NCBI RefSeq assembly: GCF_019679455.1
Contig: NZ_JAIEZQ010000001.1
Location: 1,488,001 to 1,552,000 of the forward strand
Direction: 5' to 3'
From: Nocardioides jiangsuensis
GTDB lineage: Bacteria > Actinomycetota > Actinomycetes > Propionibacteriales > Nocardioidaceae
Length of the DNA: 64,000 nt
The stretch's first letter is position 1; every line of letters starts with the position of its first letter. The notes below the pieces were generated by a model. The model searched no databases. It was given only the letters and a program-made list of their open reading frames with translations, and was not told the DNA's origin. A program made the position numbers and the translations under genes. Shown here one piece after another: positions 30,211-40,128 of this stretch.

Positions 30211-30818
30211 CCTCCTCCACGCCCGGGGCGGTGGCGCCGACCGTCACCGACCTGGGCATGCCCCACCACGGGCCCGCGCCGAGCCTGGGCGGGCTGCAGA
30301 AGCTCGCGCCGAAGCCGGCGCGGTACCTGCTGAACTGGGGGCGGAAGTACTCCCTGTGGGTGTTCAACTTCGGGCTCGCCTGCTGCGCGATCGAGTTCAT
30401 CGCCACGTCGATGGCCCGCCACGACTTCATCCGGCTCGGCGTGATCCCGTTCGCGCCCGGCCCGCGCCAGGCCGACCTGATGGTGGTCTCCGGGACGGTC
30501 ACCGACAAGATGGCGCCGGCGATCAAACGGCTCTACGAGCAGATGCCCGAACCCAAGTACGTGATCTCGTTCGGCTCCTGCGCGAACTCCGGTGGTCCCT
30601 ACTGGGACTCCTACTGCGTGACCAAGGGCGTGGACCAGGTCATCCCGGTCGACGTGTACGTGCCCGGTTGCCCGCCGCGCCCCGAGGCGCTGCTGCAGGG
30701 CATCCTCAAGCTCCAGGAGAAGATCGACGGCGAGTCGCTGCCCGACCGGTACCGCCGCGACGACGCCGCGTCGGTGACGCGCGGGCTCGTCGCACCGCCG
30801 CCCGGGGCGGTCACGTGA
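30201..30818 (+). CDS. nuoB: Complex I subunit B, second cluster
   Basis: 205 aa. All N2 cluster ligands are present: Cys61-Cys62 in GLACCAIEF, Cys127 in GSCANSGG and Cys157 in VPGCPPRPE. The N-terminus is about 24 residues longer than in NuoB of the complete operon. GTG start at 30201 inside the end of nuoA2, with GGAAGGGGG upstream. Keeping the N2 site suggests that this complex still passes electrons although nuoD is missing here. Confidence 0.93.
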   Translation: MDLTSSTPGAVAPTVTDLGMPHHGPAPSLGGLQKLAPKPARYLLNWGRKYSLWVFNFGLACCAIEFIATSMARHDFIRLGVIPFAPGPRQADLMVVSGTVTDKMAPAIKRLYEQMPEPKYVISFGSCANSGGPYWDSYCVTKGVDQVIPVDVYVPGCPPRPEALLQGILKLQEKIDGESLPDRYRRDDAASVTRGLVAPPPGAVT

Positions 30819-31576
30819 GCCGCTCCACCGAGCTCTGGCCGGGACGCGTCCGGGCCGCCTTCGCGGAGACCTTCGGGGACGCGGCCACGGTCGACGACGG
30901 GTTCGGCCCGGTCACGGTCGACGTACCCCTCGAGCACTGGGTGGCCGCCGTCGAGGTCGCCCGCGACGGCCTCGACTGCACCTTCTTCGACTGGTTGTCC
31001 GCGGTCGACGAGCTCACCGACGGGTTCCGGGTGGTGTGCCACCTGGCCGACCACCGCCCCGGCGCGGTCGACCACCTCGTGCTGCGCACCCTGGTCGCGC
31101 GCGACGCCGCGTCGGTGCCCTCGGTGGCGCACCTGTTCGCCGGAGCCCGCTGGCACGAGCGCGAGACGCACGAGATGTTCGGCCTCGACTTCACCGTCGA
31201 GGGCGACCCGCTCCCGCTGGAGAAGCTGCTCCTCCCCGAGAACTTCGAGGGCCACCCGCTGCGCAAGGACTTCGTCCTCGCCTCCCGCGTCGCCAAGCCC
31301 TGGCCCGGCGCGAAGGAGCCGGGGGAGAGCGACGCGGGGCACGCGGCCGCCGCCGGGCGCCGCCGTACCCGCCCCGCCGGCGTCCCCGAGCCCGAGCAGT
31401 GGGGGCCCCGGGAGCCCGGCAGCCCCGCCCCCGACCCCCTCGCCGCGGCCACCCCCAGCGGCCCCGCCGCACGACCCCGCCGCACGCCGCGCGCCGCCTC
31501 GCGACCGGACGACGGAGGGGGCGCGGCCGTGGACGGGCCCGGCAGCCCCGGCCAGGGGGGTGGAGAGGATGGCTGA
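30815..31576 (+). CDS. nuoC: Complex I subunit C, second cluster, with long low-complexity tail
   Basis: 253 aa, GTG start overlapping the nuoB2 stop (GTGA). The conserved core with [16 protein letters not shown] and [10 protein letters not shown] ends near residue 165. The rest is a Pro/Arg/Gly/Ala-rich tail of about 85 residues without a domain. I looked for a fused NuoD part and found none. It overlaps nuoH2, so nuoD, E, F and G are absent from the place where they would stand. Confidence 0.88.
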   Translation: MSRSTELWPGRVRAAFAETFGDAATVDDGFGPVTVDVPLEHWVAAVEVARDGLDCTFFDWLSAVDELTDGFRVVCHLADHRPGAVDHLVLRTLVARDAASVPSVAHLFAGARWHERETHEMFGLDFTVEGDPLPLEKLLLPENFEGHPLRKDFVLASRVAKPWPGAKEPGESDAGHAAAAGRRRTRPAGVPEPEQWGPREPGSPAPDPLAAATPSGPAARPRRTPRAASRPDDGGGAAVDGPGSPGQGGGEDG

Positions 31577-32531
31577 GCTGGTCGAGGTGCTGCTGCGCGT
31601 GGCCGTCGTGCTGCTCGCCTTCCTCGTCGTCCCGCTGCTCGTCGGCCAGGTCGAGCACAAGGCCATGGCACACATGCAGTCGCGGGTCGGCCCGATGTAC
31701 GCCGGCGGCTTCCACGGCTGGGCGCAGCTCGTCGCCGACGGGGTGAAGTTCGTGCAGAAGGAGGACGTGGTCCCCGCGGCCGCGGACCGGACCGTGTTCA
31801 AGATGGCCCCGGCCGTCGCGCTGCTGCCGTACCTGGTCGCGATGGTCGCGATCCCGATCGGCCCCGGGCTGGTCGGCCAGGACCTCGACATCGGCCTGTT
31901 CTTCGTGGTCGCCGTGATGGGCGTGGGCGTGGTCGGCACCCTGATGGGCGGCTGGTCGAGCGCCAACAAGTTCAGCCTGCTCGGCGGGATCCGGGTCGCC
32001 GCGCAGCTGATGGCCTACGAGCTGCCGTTCGTGCTCGCCGCCGCGTCGGTGGCGATGGCCGCCGGCACCCTGTCGCTGACCGGCATCGTCGAGGCGTGGA
32101 ACCCGTGGTGGCTGCTCTGGCAGGCCCCCGCGGCGCTCGTCTTCTTCGTGGCCGGTCTCGCCGAGCTGCAGCGCCCGCCGTTCGACATCCCGGTCGCCGA
32201 CGCCGAGCTCGTCTTCGGCCCGTACACCGAGTACGGCGGGCTGCGGTTCGCGCTGTTCATCCTCGCGGAGTACGCCGGGATCGTGGTGCTCTCCGCGCTC
32301 ACCGCGGTGCTGTTCCTCGGCGGGTGGCACGGGCCGTGGGAGGACCAGGTCGGCTGGCTGTGGACGCTGGCCAAGACCGGCCTCGTGGCGTTCGTGGTGG
32401 TGTGGGTGCGGGTGGCCTACCCGCGCCTGCGGGAGGACCAGCTGCAGCGGCTGGCCTGGCAAGGACTGGTCCCGCTGGTGCTCTTCCAGCTGGCGGTCAC
32501 GGCGATCGGAGTGGTGGTGATGAGCTCGTGA
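31569..32531 (+). CDS. nuoH: Complex I subunit H, second cluster
   Basis: 320 aa (from ATG 31569; a GTG at 31560 would add three residues). Conserved [16 protein letters not shown] and [17 protein letters not shown] match NuoH, and Glu residues in the quinone-channel loops are kept. It lacks the acidic C-terminal tail of the first NuoH. Overlaps nuoC2 by eight bases and nuoI2 by four. Confidence 0.92.
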   Translation: MAELVEVLLRVAVVLLAFLVVPLLVGQVEHKAMAHMQSRVGPMYAGGFHGWAQLVADGVKFVQKEDVVPAAADRTVFKMAPAVALLPYLVAMVAIPIGPGLVGQDLDIGLFFVVAVMGVGVVGTLMGGWSSANKFSLLGGIRVAAQLMAYELPFVLAAASVAMAAGTLSLTGIVEAWNPWWLLWQAPAALVFFVAGLAELQRPPFDIPVADAELVFGPYTEYGGLRFALFILAEYAGIVVLSALTAVLFLGGWHGPWEDQVGWLWTLAKTGLVAFVVVWVRVAYPRLREDQLQRLAWQGLVPLVLFQLAVTAIGVVVMSS

Positions 32532-33055
32532 GCTTCCCCGGCAAGGGCCTCCTGAAGGGCCTGGCGGTGACCATGCGCACGATGACGAAGCGGTCGGTCA
32601 CCGCGCACTACCCGGACGCGCTCCCGGAGCTGCCGCCGCGCAGCCGCGGGGTGATCGCGCTGATCGAGGAGAACTGCACGGTCTGCATGCTGTGCGCCCG
32701 CGAGTGCCCGGCGTGGTGCATCTACATCGACTCCCACAAGGACACGATCCCGGCGACGACCGAGGGCGGCCGGGACAAGAGCCGCAACGTCCTGGACCGG
32801 TTCGCGATCGACTTCTCGATCTGCATGTACTGCTCGATCTGCGTGGAGGTCTGCCCCTTCGACGCGCTGCACTGGAGCCCGGAGTTCGAGTACGCCGAGC
32901 TCGACATCCGCGAGCTGACCCACGAGAAGGAGCGGCTGCGGGAGTGGATGTGGACGGTGCCCGCACCGGCCGCGCTCGACGAGGGCGCCGAGCCCGCGAA
33001 GGAGATCACCACCGCGCAGAAGGCCGCGGAGCGGCAGGGACGGCCGACGCCGTGA
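32528..33055 (+). CDS. nuoI: Complex I subunit I, second cluster (2x[4Fe-4S])
   Basis: 175 aa ferredoxin-like subunit with [12 protein letters not shown] and [12 protein letters not shown], both [4Fe-4S] motifs complete. GTG start in the GTGA overlap with nuoH2. Since NuoE, F and G are missing, this subunit would be the electron entry point of the second complex, for example from ferredoxin; that is inference. Confidence 0.93.
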   Translation: MSFPGKGLLKGLAVTMRTMTKRSVTAHYPDALPELPPRSRGVIALIEENCTVCMLCARECPAWCIYIDSHKDTIPATTEGGRDKSRNVLDRFAIDFSICMYCSICVEVCPFDALHWSPEFEYAELDIRELTHEKERLREWMWTVPAPAALDEGAEPAKEITTAQKAAERQGRPTP

Positions 33056-33567
33056 CGGTGGTCGAGGTGCTGTTCCTGCTGCTCGGCCTGGTCGCGGCCG
33101 GGTCGGCGCTGCTGGTCGTGACCACCCGGACGATGGTGCACGCCGCGCTGTGGCTCGTGGTCACGCTCGGCGCGGTCGCGGGGATCTTCCTGCTGCTCGC
33201 CGCGGAGTTCGTGGCGTGGGTGCAGATCCTGATCTACGTGGGCGCGGTCGTCGTGCTCCTGCTGTTCGCGCTGATGCTGACCAAGGCGCCGACCGGGCCG
33301 CAGCCCGACCTCGACGCCCGGCGGGCGCTGCCCGCGGTCGCGGTGGCGGGGCTGGTCCTCGCGGTGCTCGGCACCACCGTCGTGGCCGGCTTCCACGGGG
33401 TCGAGCTCGACCTCGACGGCGCGGTCGTCGGGTCCGCGCAGACCACCGGCGCGACGATCTTCCAGCAGTGGGTGCTGCCGTTCGAGGTGCTGAGCGTGCT
33501 GCTGCTCGCCGCCCTCGTCGGGGCGATCGTGCTCTCGCGCGGGACCGGCCGCCGGGGCGGTGAGTGA
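33052..33567 (+). CDS. nuoJ: Complex I subunit J, second cluster
   Basis: 171 aa, five helices, with the [19 protein letters not shown] segment that marks the flexible third helix of NuoJ. GTG start overlapping the nuoI2 stop. It has no long C-terminal tail, in contrast to the first NuoJ. Overlaps nuoK2 by one base. Confidence 0.92.
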   Translation: MTVVEVLFLLLGLVAAGSALLVVTTRTMVHAALWLVVTLGAVAGIFLLLAAEFVAWVQILIYVGAVVVLLLFALMLTKAPTGPQPDLDARRALPAVAVAGLVLAVLGTTVVAGFHGVELDLDGAVVGSAQTTGATIFQQWVLPFEVLSVLLLAALVGAIVLSRGTGRRGGE

Positions 33568-33899
33568 TGCCGCTGTGGTGGCCGTTGCTGCTGTCGAGCC
33601 TGCTCTTCGCGATCGGCGTGTACGGCGTCCTGGTGCGCCGTAACGCGGTGCTCGTGCTGATGGGCGTGGAGCTGATGCTCAACGCGGTGAACCTCAACCT
33701 GGTGGCCTTCGACGCCTACTTCCGCGACGTGCTGCACGGCGGCCAGACGTTCGCGCTGTTCGTGATCGTGATCGCCGCCGCCGAGATCGGCCTCGGCCTC
33801 GCCATCGTGCTGCTGGTCTTCCGCACCCACGGGCAGATCGACGTGGACACCATGCGCGAGCTCGCCGACCGCGAGGAGCCGGCGGTGGCCGAGCGATGA
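33567..33899 (+). CDS. nuoK: Complex I subunit K, second cluster
   Basis: 110 aa, three helices. [20 protein letters not shown] keeps the conserved membrane Glu, and the second Glu is in [11 protein letters not shown] use ATG 33567 (TGATG overlap with nuoJ2); a GTG three bases earlier is also possible. Overlaps nuoL2 as ATGA. Confidence 0.93.
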   Translation: MPLWWPLLLSSLLFAIGVYGVLVRRNAVLVLMGVELMLNAVNLNLVAFDAYFRDVLHGGQTFALFVIVIAAAEIGLGLAIVLLVFRTHGQIDVDTMRELADREEPAVAER

Positions 33900-35746
33900 T
33901 CTGGGTGGTGCTGCTGGTGGTCCTGGTCCCGTTCACGTCGGCCGGGCTGTCCCTGCTCGTCGGCCACGGCGGGGAGGTGGCGGAGCGGGGGATCGCGGTC
34001 GGTGCCGGCGCACTCGGCCTGGCGCTGGCCGGCGTGGTCGCCTTCCCGCACCTCGGCGACGCCACCCCGCTCGCGCACGTCTTCGCCGCCACGACCGCGG
34101 CCGGACCGCCGATCGAGCTCGCGTTCTACGTCGACCCGCTCAGCGCGGTGCTGCTGCTCCTCGCGCACACGGTGGCGTTCCTCGTCCAGGTGTACTCGCT
34201 GGGCTACATGCACGGCGACCCGCGCTACCCGTCGTACGCCGCGCTGGTCTCGCTGTTCACCGGCGCGATGACGCTGGTCGTGGTCGCCGACGACCTGTGG
34301 GTGCTGCTCGTCGGCTGGGAGCTGATGGGCGCCTGCTCCTACTTCCTGATCTCGCACCACTGGGAGCTCCCCGAGGCCCGGGCCGGGGCGGTCAAGGCGT
34401 TCCTGATGACGCGTACGGCGGACCTCGGCCTGTTGTTCGCGATCCTCGTGCTCGGCCTGCGCTTCGACAGCTACCGGATCAGCACCGTGATGGCCGCGAT
34501 CGCCGACGGGGGCTTCGGCCGCGACGACCTGTGGCTCCCGGCGGTGCTGCTCACCGCGGCCGTGGTCGGCAAGTCCGCGCAGTTCCCGCTGCACACGTGG
34601 CTGCCCGACGCGATGCCGGGCCCCACGCCGATCTCGGCGCTGATCCACGCCGCGACGATGGTCGCCGCCGGGGTGTTCCTGGTCGCCCGCACCTACCCGC
34701 TGTTCCTCAGCGCCCCGGCGGCGCTGAACCTGCTCGCTCTCGTCGCCGCGGTCACCATGCTCCTCGCCGCGTTCTACGCGCTGTTCACCTCCGACCTCAA
34801 GCGGGTGCTGGCCTGGTCGACGGTGAGCCAGCTCGCCTACATGTTCGGCGCGCTCGCGGTGGGCGCGTGGTCCGCCGGGGTGCTGCACCTGCTCGCGCAC
34901 GGCGCGTTCAAGGCGCTGCTGTTCCTCGCCGCGGGGGCGGTGGTGCACGCGGTCGGCTCGACGTCGATGACCGCGATGGGCGGGCTGCGCGACAAGCTGC
35001 CGGACACCTTCCTCACGATGAGCATCGGCTTCGGGGCGCTGGCCGGCGTCGTCCCGCTGGTCGGCTTCTTCACCAAGGACGCGGTCATCGGCGCCACCTG
35101 GGACGCCGCGCTGCACGGGCGGCTGGTGTGGCCCTGGCTGGCGTGGCTGCTCTTCGCCTCCGCGGTGGTCACCGCGGTGCTCACCGTCGCCTACTCCCTG
35201 CGCGCCTGGCTGATGGTCTTCCTCGGCAGCCCCGCCGGCGCCGACCTGGCCGAGGGCGAGGTGCCCGAGATCGCGGAGGCGCCGCCGTCGATGAAGGTCC
35301 CGCTGTACCTGCTGGCGTTGCCGACCGCCCTCGGCGGCCTGGTCGTGGTCTACCCCGAGGCGGTCCTCGGATCCGGCGAGTACCACCTGCTGCACCCGGA
35401 GCTGGGGCTGGTGATGACGGTCCTCGTCGCGCTGACCGCCGCGGTCGTGGTCCGGGCCTGGCGCCGCAGCGGAGGCCGCGACCCGTGGCGGCCCCGGGTC
35501 CTGCCGCAGCCGCAGGTGGACCGGGTCTACGACATCGGGCTGGTCCGCCCCGTGATGCGCCTGGCCCGGCTCGCCCGGGCCGGTGACCGCGACGTGATCG
35601 ACGCCTACGCCGACGGCGCCGCGGCGGGCGCGTGGGGCCTGGGCCGGGTGCTTCGGCTGGCGCAGAACGGGAACGTCCAGGGCTACCTGATGGTGGTCGT
35701 GGTCGGTGCCTGCGCGCTCGCGGTGGTGGCCGGGGTGGTCGCGTGA
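33896..35746 (+). CDS. nuoL: Complex I subunit L, second cluster
   Basis: 616 aa antiporter-like subunit. Segments [40 protein letters not shown] and [13 protein letters not shown] are typical of NuoL-type proton channels, and a C-terminal amphipathic/lateral helix region is present. ATG overlaps the nuoK2 stop and the stop overlaps the nuoM2 GTG. Confidence 0.93.
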   Translation: MIWVVLLVVLVPFTSAGLSLLVGHGGEVAERGIAVGAGALGLALAGVVAFPHLGDATPLAHVFAATTAAGPPIELAFYVDPLSAVLLLLAHTVAFLVQVYSLGYMHGDPRYPSYAALVSLFTGAMTLVVVADDLWVLLVGWELMGACSYFLISHHWELPEARAGAVKAFLMTRTADLGLLFAILVLGLRFDSYRISTVMAAIADGGFGRDDLWLPAVLLTAAVVGKSAQFPLHTWLPDAMPGPTPISALIHAATMVAAGVFLVARTYPLFLSAPAALNLLALVAAVTMLLAAFYALFTSDLKRVLAWSTVSQLAYMFGALAVGAWSAGVLHLLAHGAFKALLFLAAGAVVHAVGSTSMTAMGGLRDKLPDTFLTMSIGFGALAGVVPLVGFFTKDAVIGATWDAALHGRLVWPWLAWLLFASAVVTAVLTVAYSLRAWLMVFLGSPAGADLAEGEVPEIAEAPPSMKVPLYLLALPTALGGLVVVYPEAVLGSGEYHLLHPELGLVMTVLVALTAAVVVRAWRRSGGRDPWRPRVLPQPQVDRVYDIGLVRPVMRLARLARAGDRDVIDAYADGAAAGAWGLGRVLRLAQNGNVQGYLMVVVVGACALAVVAGVVA

Positions 35747-37296
35747 GGACCGCCGTCGCCCTGAACGGGCTGCTCGCCGTGCCCGCGCTCTTCGCGCTGC
35801 TCACCGGCCTCCTCTCCCGGCGCGAGCGGGCGGCCGTCGCCGCCGCGGTGACCGGGTCGCTGGTCACCCTCGCCTGGTCGGTGTGGACGGTGTCGTCGTA
35901 CGACGGCGGCCTGACGCCGGGCAGCACGGTCGACGTGGACTGGGTCGCGAGCATGGGCATCGGCTGGCGCCTCGGCGTGGACGGGATCTCCGCGCCGCTG
36001 GTGCTGATGACGACGCTGATCTTCGCCTGCTGCCTCGTGGCGCTGGTGCGGCACGACCCGCCGGGTGGCGGCCGGGTCGGGCTCGCGGTGCTGCTGCTGG
36101 TGATCGAGTCCGGCGTGCTCGGCAGCTTCCTGGCGCTCGACATGGTGCTGTTCTTCGTCTTCTTCGAGGTCGCGCTGATCCCGATGTGGTTCGTGATCCA
36201 CACCTGGGGCGACGAGCACGACGAGCCGGGCCGGCACCGCGCCGCCGTACGGTTCCTGGTCTTCACCGTGACCGGCTCCGCGCTGATGCTGGTCGGCTTC
36301 CTGGTCGCCCGCACGCGCACCGGCACCTTCGACATCGTGGGGACCGCCGCGTCGTACGACGCCTCCGGCCCGCTCGCGCTGACCGCCAGCCTGCTGGTCG
36401 CGCTGGGCCTCGCGGTGAAGACCCCGCTGTGGCCGCTGCACATCTGGCTGCCCGACGCCCACTCCAAGGCCCCCACGGTCGGGTCCGTGGTGCTCGCGGC
36501 GGTGCTGCTCAAGCTCGGCACCTACGGCTTCGTCCGGTTCTGGATGCCGCTCACCTCGCCGGAGTGGCTGCTGGTGCCCGTGGTCGCGGCGCTGGCCGTG
36601 GTCGGCATCGTGTACGCCGCGCTGGCGTGTCTCGCGCAGACCGACCTCAAGCGGCTGATCGCCTACTCCAGCGTGGGCCACATGGGCTTCGTGGTGCTCG
36701 GCGCGGCGACGTTCACCGTCGACGGCGTGCAGGCGGCGGTCTACGCCAGCGTCGCGCACGGGCTGATCACCGGCTTGCTGTTCTTCGTCGCCGGCGCGAT
36801 CAAGGACCGCTACGGCACCACCGACCTCGCCCGGCTCCGGGTGCTCTACGGCCGGGTCCCGCGGCTGGCCGGGGTGTTCGCGTTCGCCGCGATGGCCTCC
36901 CTGGGCCTGCCCGGGCTGGCCGGGTTCTGGGGCGAGATGCTCGCGATCCGGTCCGCCGTGGACCCGGCCGCCGCGCTGCCCGGGACGACGTACGCCTGGC
37001 TGGCGTTCGTCGCCGCGCTCGGCATCATCCTCACCTCGGCCTACTTCCTCGCGGTGATCCGCGGCATGCTCCAGGGCGGCCCGGTGCGGCCGGTGCACGG
37101 CGTCGACGCGACCGTCGAGCTCGTCGCGCCGGCCGTGGCCGACGACGTCTCGGCGGTGCGGACCCCGGACCTGCACGCGCTGGAGTGGGTGGCGTGGTCG
37201 CCGCTGCTCGCTCTCACCCTGGTCCTCGGCGTCGCGCCCGGACTCCTGCTCACGCCGGTCGGTGACGCCGTCGCCGCGTTCTTCGGAGGGCTGTGA
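35743..37296 (+). CDS. nuoM: Complex I subunit M, second cluster
   Basis: 517 aa with about 14 helices. FFEVALIPMWFVIHTWG holds the channel Glu, and VKTPLWPLHIWLPDAHSKAPT and YSSVGHMGFVVLGAA are standard NuoM blocks. GTG start in the overlap with nuoL2. The last base is shared with the nuoN2 ATG (TGATG). Confidence 0.93.
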   Translation: MRTAVALNGLLAVPALFALLTGLLSRRERAAVAAAVTGSLVTLAWSVWTVSSYDGGLTPGSTVDVDWVASMGIGWRLGVDGISAPLVLMTTLIFACCLVALVRHDPPGGGRVGLAVLLLVIESGVLGSFLALDMVLFFVFFEVALIPMWFVIHTWGDEHDEPGRHRAAVRFLVFTVTGSALMLVGFLVARTRTGTFDIVGTAASYDASGPLALTASLLVALGLAVKTPLWPLHIWLPDAHSKAPTVGSVVLAAVLLKLGTYGFVRFWMPLTSPEWLLVPVVAALAVVGIVYAALACLAQTDLKRLIAYSSVGHMGFVVLGAATFTVDGVQAAVYASVAHGLITGLLFFVAGAIKDRYGTTDLARLRVLYGRVPRLAGVFAFAAMASLGLPGLAGFWGEMLAIRSAVDPAAALPGTTYAWLAFVAALGIILTSAYFLAVIRGMLQGGPVRPVHGVDATVELVAPAVADDVSAVRTPDLHALEWVAWSPLLALTLVLGVAPGLLLTPVGDAVAAFFGGL

Positions 37297-38834
37297 TGGT
37301 GGACCTCGGCGGTGGCGTCCAGGCGATCGACTGGCTCGCGGTGGCCCCGGTGCTCGTGGTCGCGTGCGCCGCGGTCGTCGTGCTGCTCGCCGACGCGTTC
37401 GCGGGCCCGCCCCGGTCCCGGAGGCAGGCGCTCGTGCCCGCCGCGCTCACCCTGGCCGGCGTGGCCGCGGCCGCCGTCCCCGCGGTGCGGCTGTGGGGGG
37501 AGCGACGCTCCACGTTCTGCGTCGGCGGCGTCCTGGAGGGGCCCGCGGCGTGCTCCTTCGTGGTGGACCCGGTGACCCTGGTGTTCTGGGGGGTGGTGCT
37601 CTTCGGGACCGCGGTGGTCGCGCTGCTCGGAACCGCCGCCGTGGCCGAGGGCCGCACCCCGCAGGGGGAGTGGAACTTCCTGCTGCTCTGCTCCGCGACG
37701 GGCGCGATGGCGATCGCCGCCTCCCGCGACCTGGTCACCCTGGTGGTCGCGCTCGAGGTGGTCTCCCTGCCCGCGTTCGCGATGGTCGGTCTGCGCCGGG
37801 ACGATCCCCGCGCGGCCGAGGCGTCGATGAAGTTCTTCCTGGTCTCGGTGGTCTCCACCGCGGTGATGCTGATGGGTGTCTCGCTGGTGTACGGCGCCAC
37901 CGGGTCGATGTTCCTCACCCAGGTCGACCAGGCCCTCGTCACCGGCGCCGGGCCGCGCGAGGTGGCCGTGGCCGGCGCCCTGCTCACCGTGGTGGGCCTG
38001 GCGTTCAAGGTGGCCGCGGTGCCCTTCCACATGTGGGTGCCCGACACCTACGTGGGGGCGCCCGTCGCGGTCGCGGCCTACCTCTCGGTGGTGTCCAAGG
38101 CGGCCGGCTTCGTCGGGCTGATGCTGGTGCTCGGCCTCGGGCTGCGGGACCTCGCACCGGTCTGGGCCCCGCTCGTGGCGGTGCTCGCGGCGCTGACCAT
38201 GACCGTCGGCAACGTGCTGGCGCTCGGGCAGCAGCACGCGGTGCGGCTGCTCGCCTGGTCGTCGGTGGCGCAGGCCGGGTACATGCTGGTGCCGTTCGCC
38301 GCGGTCGGCGCGGCCGGCGCGGCCGGCTCGGCCGGCGCGGCCGGCTCCGGGGCGGGCGGCCTGGAGCCGCTCGGCGCCTCGGTGGGGTACCTCGCGATCT
38401 ACGCGTTCGTCAACCTCGGCGCGTTCGCCGTCGCCGCGGTCGTCGGCACCCGGCACCCGCGGCAGCGGCTGACCGACTACCGCGGGCTGGTCCGCGAGGA
38501 GCCGCTGGCCGGGTGGGCGCTGGTCTTCGCGCTGGTCGCGCTGGCCGGCCTGCCGCCGGGCGTGGTCGGCCTGCTCGCGAAGGTCGTGGTGTTCTCCTCC
38601 GTGTCGAGCGCGGTCACCTGGCTCGCGGTGGTGATGGCCGTGAACGTCGCGATCGGCCTCGTGTACTACGCCCGCTGGCTGGTGGAGCTGTTCCGTCCCG
38701 CGGAGGTCCCGGGCCGGTCGACGTACGACGTGCCGAACGGGGTCGGTGTCGCGGTCGGGATGACCTTCGCCGCCGGTGTCGTGCTCTCGGTGTTCCCGGG
38801 CCTCCTCCTCGACCCCGTCCTCGCCATCTTCTGA
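37296..38834 (+). CDS. nuoN: Complex I subunit N, second cluster
   Basis: 512 aa antiporter-like subunit with VALEVVSLPAFAMVGL, KVAAVPFHMWVPDTYVGAPV and VRLLAWSSVAQAGYMLVPF. ATG 37296 follows GGAGGG by five bases (a GTG three bases upstream is possible). A short Ala/Gly repeat (38310-38350) lies in a loop near residue 345. Last gene of the partial complex I operon; tandem 22-bp repeats begin ten bases after the stop. Confidence 0.92.
   Translation: MVDLGGGVQAIDWLAVAPVLVVACAAVVVLLADAFAGPPRSRRQALVPAALTLAGVAAAAVPAVRLWGERRSTFCVGGVLEGPAACSFVVDPVTLVFWGVVLFGTAVVALLGTAAVAEGRTPQGEWNFLLLCSATGAMAIAASRDLVTLVVALEVVSLPAFAMVGLRRDDPRAAEASMKFFLVSVVSTAVMLMGVSLVYGATGSMFLTQVDQALVTGAGPREVAVAGALLTVVGLAFKVAAVPFHMWVPDTYVGAPVAVAAYLSVVSKAAGFVGLMLVLGLGLRDLAPVWAPLVAVLAALTMTVGNVLALGQQHAVRLLAWSSVAQAGYMLVPFAAVGAAGAAGSAGAAGSGAGGLEPLGASVGYLAIYAFVNLGAFAVAAVVGTRHPRQRLTDYRGLVREEPLAGWALVFALVALAGLPPGVVGLLAKVVVFSSVSSAVTWLAVVMAVNVAIGLVYYARWLVELFRPAEVPGRSTYDVPNGVGVAVGMTFAAGVVLSVFPGLLLDPVLAIF
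38310..38350 (+). repeat. 18-bp imperfect tandem repeat inside nuoN2
   Basis: A GGCGCGGCCGGCTCGGCC-like unit is repeated a little over twice. It encodes an AAGAAGSAGAAGSG linker between helices of NuoN2. The first NuoN has no such stretch at the same place. Probably a slippage-prone loop expansion with little effect on function. Confidence 0.6.
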
Positions 38835-38843
38835 GCCCCGACC

Positions 38844-38909
38844 TTCGGCGTTGAGAGGTCACTCGTTCGGCGTTGAGGCGTCAGTCCGTCGGCGTCGAGA
38901 GGTCACTCG
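38844..38909. repeat. Three tandem 22-bp repeats at the nuoN2/merR convergent junction
   Basis: Three contiguous units of exactly 22 bp at 38844-38865, 38866-38887 and 38888-38909. The shared pattern is TTCGGCGTTGAG followed by (A/C)-variable GG/GCG and TCACTCG or TCAGTCC. They fill the gap between the convergent nuoN2 (ends 38834) and merR (ends 38919). Related units occur at 41036-41183. Function unknown; a role in transcription termination or as a processed RNA is possible. Confidence 0.8.
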
Positions 38910-38918
38910 GTCGGAGCA

Positions 38919-39791
38919 TCAGGGCCGCGCACGGTCGACGTAGGTCAGCATCCGGTCGAACATCGAGGTCGCCTCGCGCAGGTCGGCCGAGACCTCCCGC
39001 GGTGCCCACTCCGGGGGCGCGGGCAGCTCGTCGGCCCGCTCGGGAGCGAGCTCGCGGGCCAGGGTGAGGGCGATCCGCGCGGCCTCCCGTACGACGGTGG
39101 GGTCGAGGCTCCACACGGCCTCGAAGCGGCGGTCGGCGTCGCGGACGGCCTGCTGGCCGGGGACCTCCCACGCCGACAGGAACGCCGGGAAGTCCGGAGC
39201 GTCGCAGACCAGGAACCACTCGCGGCGCATGGCCGCCCGGTCGGGCAGGTGGACCCGCAGCGGCGTGCCGGCGCCCGACTCGTGCGGGGCCGTGAGGGCG
39301 GCGAAGACGACGGCGGCGTGCGCCGTACGGGACAGCTCGCGCCAGCGGGCCTCGGCCTGCCGGAGGAAGCGCTCGTCCTGGAAGCCGGCGACCAGCAGCG
39401 GCTCGCGGGAACGTGCGCAGCACTCGTCCTCCATCGCGTGGGTGAGGGCGAGCAGCGTGGACTTGCGCAGGGTCCGGGTGACCAGGGCGGGGTGGCGGCG
39501 GCGGACGCCGGCGAACACCGAGTGGTCGGTGGCCGCGGACTCCCGGGTCGTCGCCGCGATGGCGGCCTCGAGGGTGAGGCCGCGGGCGCGGTGCTCGAGG
39601 ACCTGGCGCACCTGGCTGACGTGGTGCTCGGTGTAGCGGCGGTGCCCGCCGGGACGCCGTACCGGCTCGGGGAAGCCGTGCCGCGTCTCCCAGGTGCGCA
39701 GTGTCGCCGCCGACAGCCCGGTGCGCTCCGCGAGGTCGCTGATCGAGAAAGCCGCCGCGGGGTCTTGCGGAATCTTCTGCACCGTGTCCAT
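38919..39791 (-). CDS. MerR-family regulator with C-terminal DICT sensor domain
   Basis: 290 aa. Residues about 14-80 form the MerR winged helix (FSISDLAERTGLSAATLRTW, then HRRYTEHHVSQVRQVL). The rest resembles the DICT domain, a sensor found with diguanylate cyclases and MerR regulators; ligand unknown. The ATG at 39791 sits six bases after a TATGCT box, so the mRNA is probably leaderless. A perfect 9-bp dyad just upstream suggests autoregulation. It is divergent from the small ORF/FHA pair and convergent with the second nuo operon. Confidence 0.82.
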   Translation of the reverse strand: MDTVQKIPQDPAAAFSISDLAERTGLSAATLRTWETRHGFPEPVRRPGGHRRYTEHHVSQVRQVLEHRARGLTLEAAIAATTRESAATDHSVFAGVRRRHPALVTRTLRKSTLLALTHAMEDECCARSREPLLVAGFQDERFLRQAEARWRELSRTAHAAVVFAALTAPHESGAGTPLRVHLPDRAAMRREWFLVCDAPDFPAFLSAWEVPGQQAVRDADRRFEAVWSLDPTVVREAARIALTLARELAPERADELPAPPEWAPREVSADLREATSMFDRMLTYVDRARP

Positions 39792-39797
39792 GCTAGA

Positions 39798-39837
39798 AGC
39801 ATAAATCTAAACAGGCTGTTTAAGAAAGAGCCTGTTT
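39798..39837 (-). promoter_or_regulatory. merR promoter with 9-bp dyad operator
   Basis: On the minus strand TATGCT (39803-39798) is a -10 box six bases before the merR ATG. Upstream is a perfect inverted repeat, AAACAGGCT (39809-39817) and AGCCTGTTT (39829-39837), with an 11-base spacer. It covers the -35/-10 spacer region where MerR-type regulators bind. It could also control the plus-strand gene starting at 39886. Confidence 0.6.
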
Positions 39838-39885
39838 TCCGTGGCGGCGGCCGGTCCGGCCCCCGCACCAGCAGGAGGTAGTGAG

Positions 39886-40125
39886 ATGACCGAGAACCGT
39901 GTGCTCCAGCCGGACGTCGTGGACTGGACCGACCTGGGGCGTCAGATGTGGACGTTCCTCACCGGCCGCGACGCCGCGGTCAACTACAGCTTCGTCGACA
40001 TGACCGTCGAGGTGCCGCGCGACACCGGGGTCGACGCCCCGCGGGCGACCTGGAAGATCGACGGGACGCTGCGGATCACGACCAGTGACAACGAGACCGC
40101 CCGGCTGCGCGAGCGGGGGAACTGA
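39886..40125 (+). CDS. Small conserved-looking protein of unknown function
   Basis: 79 aa from ATG 39886, with GCAGGAGG nine bases upstream; the frame is open further upstream but without a better start. The protein is soluble. It has an N-terminal amphipathic segment (DWTDLGRQMWTFLTGRDA) and then alternating beta-like residues ending in IDGTLRITT. I do not recognise the family. Its gene is three bases before the FHA-domain gene and probably in one operon with it. Confidence 0.6.
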   Translation: MTENRVLQPDVVDWTDLGRQMWTFLTGRDAAVNYSFVDMTVEVPRDTGVDAPRATWKIDGTLRITTSDNETARLRERGN

Positions 40126-40128
40126 GCG

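Noticed and set aside
30815-31576. NuoCD fusion in the second nuo cluster
   Set aside because: The C-terminal part is Pro/Arg/Gly-rich without the QHPSTHG or other NuoD motifs, and it is far too short.
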